Below are positions 35,257-40,561 of a stretch of DNA of 40,561 nucleotides, piece after piece. Location: positions 1 to 40,561 of the forward strand of contig VBLU01000006.1 of NCBI GenBank assembly GCA_005879065.1. The letters run 5' to 3'. The position numbers and the translations under genes were made by a program. The notes below the pieces were generated by a model. That model had not been told where the DNA came from and did not search any database. It was given only the letters and a program-made list of their open reading frames with translations. The number at the start of each line of letters is the position of its first letter. Position 1 is the stretch's first letter. This stretch comes from Methanobacteriota archaeon (GTDB taxonomy: Archaea; Thermoplasmatota; Thermoplasmata; RBG-16-68-12).

Positions 35257-36561
35257 ATGGGAGGAGAGACCGCGGAACTGGAACAGGATTGGCGGAGCTC
35301 GGAACGCTGGGCGGGCATCGTACGGCCGTACGGGGCCGCGGACGTCGATCGGCTGCGCGGTTCGATCCCGATCCGGCACACCCTCGCGGAGCTCGGGGCC
35401 GAACGGCTCTGGGAGCTCCTCCGGACGGAAGACTACGTCCAGGCCCTCGGGGCCCTCACCGGAAACCACGCGATCCAGCAGGTCCGCGCAGGACTCCGTG
35501 CGATTTACCTGAGCGGATGGCAGGTCGCGGCGGACGGCAACGACGCGGGTCAGATGTACCCCGATCTGAGCCTGTACCCGGCCGACAGTGTGCCGAACGT
35601 CGTGCGACGGATCAACAACGCACTGCGTCGGGAGGACGAGAAGCAGCACATGGCCGGCAAGGACGACATCCACTGGTTCGCGCCGATCGTGGCCGACGCG
35701 GAGGCCGGCTTCGGCGGATCGCTCCATGCGTTCGAGATCACGAAGGCGATGATCGAGGCCGGGGCGGCCGGAGTCCACTTCGAGGACCAGCTCGCCGCCG
35801 CGAAGAAGTGCGGACATCTCGGAGGCAAGGTGGTCGTTCCTACGGGGGAGTTCATCCAGAAACTCGTCGCGGCTCGTCTGGCTTCGGACGTCATGGGAGT
35901 GCCGACGGTCCTGGTCGCTCGGACGGACGCGAACAGTGCGCGCCTGGTGACGAGTGATGCAGACCCAAGGGACCATGCGTTCCTCACGGGAGAAAGGACC
36001 GCGGAAGGGTTCTTCCGCATGGAGGGCGGACTCTCGGCGGCGATCGCTCGCGGTCTCGCGTACGCCCCGTACGCCGACATGCTGTGGTGCGAAACATCGT
36101 CGCCCGATCTCGAGGAGGCCCGTGCCTTCGCCGACGCCATCCACGCCCGTTTTCCGGGGAAGATCCTCGCCTACAACTGCTCATCGTCCTTCAACTGGCG
36201 GAAAAAACTGGGTGCCTCCGCGATCGCGACCTTCCAGTCCGAACTCGCCCGAATGGGCTACCGCTTCCAATTCGTCACGCTCGCGGGTTTCCACACGCTG
36301 AACCTGTCCATGTTCGAGCTTGCGATGGATTACAAAGACCGCGGGATGTCCGCGTACGCGGAACTGCAAGACAAGGAGTTCGCTGCCCGCGAAAGAGGGT
36401 ATAGCGCGATCGAGCACCAGGCGTTTGTCGGGACGGAATACTTCGACGAAGTGGGCCAGGTGATCTCGGGTAGAACCTCGTCCACCCTCTCCATGGAAGG
36501 CTCGACGGAACGGGAGCAGGTGGCCATCGCACCGCAAACGAAACGCGTTGCGTCCTCGTAA
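35257..36561 (+). CDS. aceA: Isocitrate lyase
   Basis: A 434-residue protein of normal length. Isocitrate lyase cleaves isocitrate to glyoxylate and succinate in the glyoxylate shunt, allowing growth on acetate or acetyl-CoA-yielding compounds. Evidence: [35 protein letters not shown] (Mg-binding Asp), the active-site loop [11 protein letters not shown] (catalytic Cys at about 185), and [11 protein letters not shown] and TLAGFHTLN of the C-terminus. The ATG at 35257 is supported by AGGAGAGGGG upstream. No malate synthase is in the window. Confidence 0.95.
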   Translation: MGGETAELEQDWRSSERWAGIVRPYGAADVDRLRGSIPIRHTLAELGAERLWELLRTEDYVQALGALTGNHAIQQVRAGLRAIYLSGWQVAADGNDAGQMYPDLSLYPADSVPNVVRRINNALRREDEKQHMAGKDDIHWFAPIVADAEAGFGGSLHAFEITKAMIEAGAAGVHFEDQLAAAKKCGHLGGKVVVPTGEFIQKLVAARLASDVMGVPTVLVARTDANSARLVTSDADPRDHAFLTGERTAEGFFRMEGGLSAAIARGLAYAPYADMLWCETSSPDLEEARAFADAIHARFPGKILAYNCSSSFNWRKKLGASAIATFQSELARMGYRFQFVTLAGFHTLNLSMFELAMDYKDRGMSAYAELQDKEFAARERGYSAIEHQAFVGTEYFDEVGQVISGRTSSTLSMEGSTEREQVAIAPQTKRVASS

Positions 36562-36738
36562 GCCCGCGGATCTCCTCGTCATCGCAACGGACGGATGGAG
36601 ATCGTCTAGAGGTACTGCCCGAAACATCGCAACTGCGGAGAGATCGGCCCCCATCGGATGCGAAGAGGGTGGGTCAGCTCCCGACCGGCGGAACGAGGTC
36701 TCGCTGCCCTTTTGCTGGATCCACGGACTCAGGAGGAA

Positions 36739-36801
36739 ATGGCTCCAAAAGGCTTTCCCGAGCATCACAACTACACCGGGCAGCCATGCCGCACATCGTG
36801 A
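36739..36801 (+). CDS. Putative 20-residue leader peptide of the GTPase operon
   Basis: AGGAGGAA immediately precedes ATG 36739, giving MAPKGFPEHHNYTGQPCRTS and a TGA at 36799-36801, inside the first codons of the GTPase gene that begins at 36786. The strong Shine-Dalgarno and stop/start overlap suggest coupling of translation. It could also be chance. Confidence 0.35.
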   Translation: MAPKGFPEHHNYTGQPCRTS

Positions 36802-37706
36802 TCATCGGGGACCGTGATTCCGGAAAGACCACTTTCCTCGCGCTCCTATACGCGGCCCAGGTGAAATCCGGTGCCACCCGGGCGGATGATTTTCGATTTC
36901 ACGTGGACCTCGCATCGATGGAAGAAATCTCCGAGGTTTTTCAACAATTGATGTCAGGGAGTTTCCCGGATTCCGCCGCGAAGGAAGGAATCAGTGACAT
37001 CAATTTCCATGTGGGCTATCGGAGGTCCAGGCTCGGGATCCTGTCGCGACGGCGGTCGAAGGCCTGGAGCCCGGATACCTCCGCCTCGTTGCACTTCGTT
37101 CTCCTGAGGAATCTGGACGCCGAGATGTCTCGATTTCGCAGCGGCAGTTCCCTCGCGAACGTGAACCTGAGGGACGTGCTCGAGAGCGATGCGATGGTCA
37201 TCTTGGTGGACAGCACAAGGCTGGCCGTCGTCGGCGAAGAGAATCCGCACGGAACGATGAGCAACTACGACGGAGCTGTGGAATCGCTCTTGACGGCCTT
37301 GCAGAGGTCGCGAGCGCGTGGCGACCCGAAGCGCTTCCATCCGATCTTCCTCTTCTCCAAGTTTGACTCCGTCAACAAGAAAGCGCTCCGAAGGGCGAAG
37401 ATCGAAGACGTGCCACCGGGCGTGCGAGAGACGACCCTGAGAGCGGCCTACGCCCGCGCGCTCCTAGACACGAATCTGCCAAAGACAATTGCGAAGATCA
37501 CTAACCGTGAGGTTCAAGGAGTGCGATTCGCCCCACCCTCGTACTTCTTCAGTCGAGTGGCGACCGAAGCCGCGACGGAGAATCTGAGGGACCGGGTTCG
37601 GCTCCTTCGCGGCGATGACGGCGGCTGGGAACTCGACTATTCTGCAGACGAATACCTCGCCCTGCTCGAGCGCCTGCGGACGATCGCCACCGAGGCGGGA
37701 GACTGA
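36786..37706 (+). CDS. P-loop GTPase 1 of a double-GTPase cassette (degenerate switch II)
   Basis: A 306-residue TRAFAC-type GTPase-like protein. It has the P-loop GDRDSGKT (8-15) and SKFD (191-194) in the NKxD position. Where its paralogue (37790-38797) has DVSG (switch II, DxxG), this protein reads NLDA (109-112), so it probably binds but does not hydrolyse GTP. It otherwise aligns along its whole length with the paralogue (TTFLALLYAAQVK/TTFLGLLYSAQVK, DDFRFH). From memory, tandem GTPases of this type (DO-GTPase) occur with GAP1 proteins in proposed conflict systems. ATG 36786 is chosen because the paralogue begins the same way (MP...GD). Confidence 0.78.
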   Translation: MPHIVIIGDRDSGKTTFLALLYAAQVKSGATRADDFRFHVDLASMEEISEVFQQLMSGSFPDSAAKEGISDINFHVGYRRSRLGILSRRRSKAWSPDTSASLHFVLLRNLDAEMSRFRSGSSLANVNLRDVLESDAMVILVDSTRLAVVGEENPHGTMSNYDGAVESLLTALQRSRARGDPKRFHPIFLFSKFDSVNKKALRRAKIEDVPPGVRETTLRAAYARALLDTNLPKTIAKITNREVQGVRFAPPSYFFSRVATEAATENLRDRVRLLRGDDGGWELDYSADEYLALLERLRTIATEAGD

Positions 37707-37789
37707 GCCGTCCCTCCAGGCCCGGTGCTTCCCGCGGGTGATAACGTTGTGATTAGGATTAAGTACGGTTGGGGGGTGATGCACAGAAC

Positions 37790-38797
37790 ATGCCCTGCGC
37801 ACTACTCGGCGACCGCGCCTCAGGGAAGACGACCTTCCTGGGATTGCTCTATTCTGCCCAGGTCAAGTACGGTACCGGCGTGCAGGATGACTTCCGATTC
37901 CACGCGCCGATCGGATCCTTGAACCTGATGTCAGCGGTGTACGAAGGAATGAAGGATGGTCGGTTCCCTAGCGCGACGCTGAAGGAGGAAATCACCGAGC
38001 TCGGTTTCATCTTCGGCTATCTTCGCAAGGTGGTCGGCAAACTGCCCTACTACATCCGGCAACAGAACTGGGCGCGCCCGTTCTCCACCCTCCGATTTTC
38101 CGCCTATGATGTGTCGGGCGAAGATATTGAAGAGTTCATCGAGACCGGGATCGCCTCGAGGCCGTTGATCCAACAGCTTCTGAAGAGCGTCGTCGTCGTG
38201 GTCTTGGTCGACTGCAGCAAGATGACGACCGACATCGACACGCCGGCATACAAGAAAATGCTGCGATACGACAGCACCGTCGCGAAGTTGCTCGTCGCCT
38301 TCCAGACGTACAAGAGGCAGGAGTATGACCGGCTAAAGGATTCGGGGGTCAAGGCCGACGCGCCGAGAATCTACCCCGCCTTTGTCCTCTCCAAGTTCGA
38401 CACCCTCAAGGACGACGTTCTCGCTCGATTGGGCCTCCATCGCGGATTCCCCGAGAACAAGCGCGCACGAAAGGACTACGCAGAGGCCTTGCTCCGAGTC
38501 TTCGTCCCGCAAACCCTGTCCCAGATCCGTGGCGGCAAGATTGCCGGCGTCAGCATGGACAAGGCCGCGTACTTCCTGAGCTGGGTCCGAACGGAACAAC
38601 ACGAGGGCATGGAACCCGTCGGGCAATCGAAGATCGTCCGGACCGGGTTTGCACCGGAAGGCGGCGGCGAGCCCGATTTCTCGTACGACGAGTACGTCGA
38701 GTTCATTGAGCACTTCCGAGACATCGCCCACAAGATTCCCGACGAGGTCCTCGAGGCGGAGAAGTTCCAGGCCCAAGCCCTGGCTCGGGCAGCGTAG
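37790..38797 (+). CDS. P-loop GTPase 2 of a double-GTPase cassette
   Basis: A 335-residue paralogue of the preceding protein. Complete G-motifs: GDRASGKT (G1, 7-14), SAYDVSGED (G3, DxxG at 107-110) and SKFD (G4, 201-204), followed by a conserved C-terminus. VVVVVLVDCSKM forms the strand after switch II. It is likely the active GTPase of the pair. GGGGTGAT ends 9 nt before ATG 37790, which matches the paralogue's start; a TTG at 37769 is rejected. There are 83 nt between the two GTPase genes and 11 nt to the next gene, so the three form an operon. Confidence 0.82.
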   Translation: MPCALLGDRASGKTTFLGLLYSAQVKYGTGVQDDFRFHAPIGSLNLMSAVYEGMKDGRFPSATLKEEITELGFIFGYLRKVVGKLPYYIRQQNWARPFSTLRFSAYDVSGEDIEEFIETGIASRPLIQQLLKSVVVVVLVDCSKMTTDIDTPAYKKMLRYDSTVAKLLVAFQTYKRQEYDRLKDSGVKADAPRIYPAFVLSKFDTLKDDVLARLGLHRGFPENKRARKDYAEALLRVFVPQTLSQIRGGKIAGVSMDKAAYFLSWVRTEQHEGMEPVGQSKIVRTGFAPEGGGEPDFSYDEYVEFIEHFRDIAHKIPDEVLEAEKFQAQALARAA

Positions 38798-38808
38798 CGG
38801 GCGACACC

Positions 38809-39669
38809 ATGGGAACCGCGGAATCCCGGCACGGATCCACGGACAGAACGTTCGTGGAGTTCGACCACTGGCTCTACGGGGCGGTGTCCGGGACCGGGTA
38901 CACGACGAAAGCCGTCTCGAAGGGTCTCGACGCGGGCTTGTATGACCAATACCTTCGCGGGCACTACACGCCGATCCGCGCGGCCACCGCGCAATCGTAC
39001 GAGGACCCGATCGATCTGCACATGATCCACCCCGTCCACGGCGGGCGCGAAATCCTCCTGTCCCGGATTACCCGAGGGCCGGCCGATGAGGCGGGGAGGC
39101 CCACGTTCGCGAATCACACGATCGTCGGGCGCACGGAGCCGCTCCGGTCGGGGCTCATCACGCTCGACTCGGTCTTCCGCGCCATGGGCGAGTTCGATCG
39201 AAAGGCGCCCGACGTGATGGGAGAGATGCCGCCCCTCGAAATCCCCACGCGTTCGGAAGAGGAACGTGAAGCCCCCTTCGGCCTCGGGATCCATCGGCAC
39301 GTCACGTTCCCCGCCCTCGAGACGCTCGCGACCCGCATCATGGCCGATGCGACGAGCCGCACCCTCCTCCTGTGCCGAAACACGACGCCCGAGGCGCGCA
39401 ACGCCACCCTGCACCTCGTCTTCGAACTCCTGTGCTGGGGATGCGGACTTCCGATCCTCACGGCCATCAGCGAAACTCCACGGTCCTCCGCGATGAACTT
39501 CTTCAACTTGGTCGTCGCACCGCGGGGCGTCCGCGCCGATTCGAGCTGGGCCATCCTAGAAAGTGCCCTCGCCGAGCCCGTGTTGCCGCGCGTCATGGAC
39601 CGGGACGACGTGTACCAAAAGCTGACCACGATCGTGCGTCAGGCGCCCGGTTTGCCCTTGGCCCGATAG
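38809..39669 (+). CDS. GAP1-N-like protein partner of the double GTPase
   Basis: A 286-residue soluble protein. FVEFDHWLYGAVSGTGYTTK near the N-terminus and ILLSRITRGPADEAGRPTF with ANHTIVG fit my recollection of the GTPase-associated protein 1 N-terminal domain (D-x2-LYG..GH, an R-T/S segment and an H before a hydrophobic strand). Known GAP1 proteins are far larger and carry middle and C-terminal domains; this one is short and stands alone. It probably senses or scaffolds the two GTPases. The stop overlaps the convergent gene 39639-40561 by 31 nt. Assignment is by motif pattern, not by search. Confidence 0.62.
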   Translation: MGTAESRHGSTDRTFVEFDHWLYGAVSGTGYTTKAVSKGLDAGLYDQYLRGHYTPIRAATAQSYEDPIDLHMIHPVHGGREILLSRITRGPADEAGRPTFANHTIVGRTEPLRSGLITLDSVFRAMGEFDRKAPDVMGEMPPLEIPTRSEEEREAPFGLGIHRHVTFPALETLATRIMADATSRTLLLCRNTTPEARNATLHLVFELLCWGCGLPILTAISETPRSSAMNFFNLVVAPRGVRADSSWAILESALAEPVLPRVMDRDDVYQKLTTIVRQAPGLPLAR

Positions 39670-40561
39670 GTCGCGACTCCGCCGGTTCCTTTCTCGCGGA
39701 CGACGGTCCAACCGTGGCCGACGTCCCATTCGCCTTCTCGGCCCTCGAGATCCTGATCGAGGTGATCGAGTTCCGCTTCCAGGTACGCGCCGTCCGTCTC
39801 CACGTCGGGCACGAGGCTCCCTTTGGACAGGAGCTCGCACAGGAGCACGAGGCTGCTCGGCCTCCCTTTCCAATGGACGCCGAGGAAGGCTTTCCGCGCG
39901 GCGGCATCCGTCAAAATGAGTTCCCGCAGAGAGAGGTACGATTCGCGGTCGCGGGCATTCTCGCGCGGCGGCGGGTCCAGCCTCCCCTTGCGTTTCGCGA
40001 GATCTCGGAGAAGGAGGGCCCAGTCCTTTTTCGTGATCCCCTCCCGCTCCCACGGGGACGTCGGATCCGCGTCCACATTCGCCGCGTCGGCATTCGTCGA
40101 TTTCCGGGAGGAGCGAGCGCTGGCCTGAACGAGATCGTACGTGGCCCCGTCCTCCTGGTTCCTGGCCGGCACGATGCGGATCGACAACGCGCTCATGCCG
40201 AGGTGGAAGCGAGGATCGATGACAGTGAGGAGGTTCGCCGTCTCCTGAGGGAAGAGCTCCGTCAGGGTGATGTTCACCTCGGTCGTGCCGTTGCGTCGGG
40301 CCAGGGCGCTCAGCCCCTCGAGCGGGAGCGAACCGTCACCGTCTCGGGGGCCGTTGGCCAAGTCGTCGAGATAGGCTTGCGCGACCTGTTGGGTGAAACG
40401 CGGGCGCTTAGAGCCCAGGGAAAACTGGACCGCCTTCGCCATCATCCTCGAGCCGCGAAAGAGGCCCGTGACCCCGGCACGGAGGAAGGCCATGGTCCCG
40501 GCCGCGTCCACACATTGACCGATGAGGCCCGCCAACCGGATGGAGAGCTTTCGACTCAGCC
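39639..40561 (-). CDS. Unrecognised protein convergent with the GTPase cassette (5' partial)
   Basis: The frame is open to the window edge (upstream residues LSRKLSIRLAGL), so at least 307 residues are present and the start is outside. An internal TTG at 40535 is not convincing. Visible are a conserved-looking helical block GITKKDWALLLRDLAKRKG and AAARKAFLGVHWKGRPSSLV, and a Gly/Thr-rich end (EKGTGGVATYRAKGKPG). No family recognised. The 31-nt tail overlap with the GAP1-like gene suggests that the two evolved together, but it is on the opposite strand. Confidence 0.65.
   Translation of the reverse strand, partial: LSRKLSIRLAGLIGQCVDAAGTMAFLRAGVTGLFRGSRMMAKAVQFSLGSKRPRFTQQVAQAYLDDLANGPRDGDGSLPLEGLSALARRNGTTEVNITLTELFPQETANLLTVIDPRFHLGMSALSIRIVPARNQEDGATYDLVQASARSSRKSTNADAANVDADPTSPWEREGITKKDWALLLRDLAKRKGRLDPPPRENARDRESYLSLRELILTDAAARKAFLGVHWKGRPSSLVLLCELLSKGSLVPDVETDGAYLEAELDHLDQDLEGREGEWDVGHGWTVVREKGTGGVATYRAKGKPGA

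Overview
This window looks like a chromosomal segment of a high-GC archaeon, most likely an uncultured Thermoplasmatota (Thermoplasmata-like) lineage. The evidence is TATA-box/leaderless promoter geometry in front of many genes, GGAGG/GGTGA Shine-Dalgarno sites in front of others, the archaeal KEOPS subunit Kae1, KaiC/GvpD-type ATPases, ribbon-helix-helix and winged-helix regulators, a large beta-helix/PKD surface protein and a CCA-less tRNA-Val. The placement is an inference. No CRISPR array, insertion sequence or rRNA was seen.

Layout. 1-2.8 kb: a membrane-anchored Cas4/RecB-like nuclease (cut by the window edge), a two-gene membrane operon, two tandem paralogous small membrane proteins and a ribbon-helix-helix regulator with several matching inverted repeats around it. 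3-11 kb: a class-V aminotransferase, a 1063-residue surface protein, kae1, a four-helix membrane protein, a membrane glycosyltransferase and a Rieske ferredoxin. 11-24.7 kb: a catabolic stretch with a P5C-dehydrogenase-like ALDH, an MFS permease, a beta-keto acid cleavage enzyme, a methyltransferase, a VOC protein, a class-III aminotransferase followed by a previously uncalled 42-residue zinc-knuckle ORF, a flavin-binding protein preceded by an amidohydrolase relic, tRNA-Val(GAC), a DJ-1/PfpI protein, an orphan antitoxin-like regulator, a class-I aminotransferase, an aminoaldehyde-dehydrogenase-like ALDH and a saccharopine-dehydrogenase-like protein. 24.7-25.5 kb is a decayed zone holding a broken ABC-transporter ATPase. 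25.5-31.4 kb: a polyprenol-phosphate sugar transferase with a winged-helix regulator, an RHH-fusion protein, and a KaiC/GvpD-like ATPase pair. 31.8-36.6 kb: an HxlR regulator, a cupredoxin-like/Ig-like surface protein with a partner membrane protein, and isocitrate lyase.

36.7-40.6 kb is the most unusual part. Two paralogous P-loop GTPases lie in tandem, followed 11 nt later by a protein that resembles the N-terminal domain of 'GTPase-associated protein 1' (GAP1-N). A convergent, unrecognised gene overlaps its 3' end and runs off the window. In bacteria, double-GTPase plus GAP1 cassettes have been proposed as NTP-dependent conflict (defence-like) systems. This looks like a compact archaeal version in which the first GTPase has lost the switch-II DxxG motif, giving an active/pseudo-GTPase pair.

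Metabolically the genes suggest a heterotroph that degrades amino acids or aminoaldehydes (aminotransferases, two ALDHs, the beta-keto acid cleavage enzyme) and assimilates acetyl-CoA through the glyoxylate shunt (isocitrate lyase). The class-V aminotransferase could consume glyoxylate. Specific substrates are not determined.
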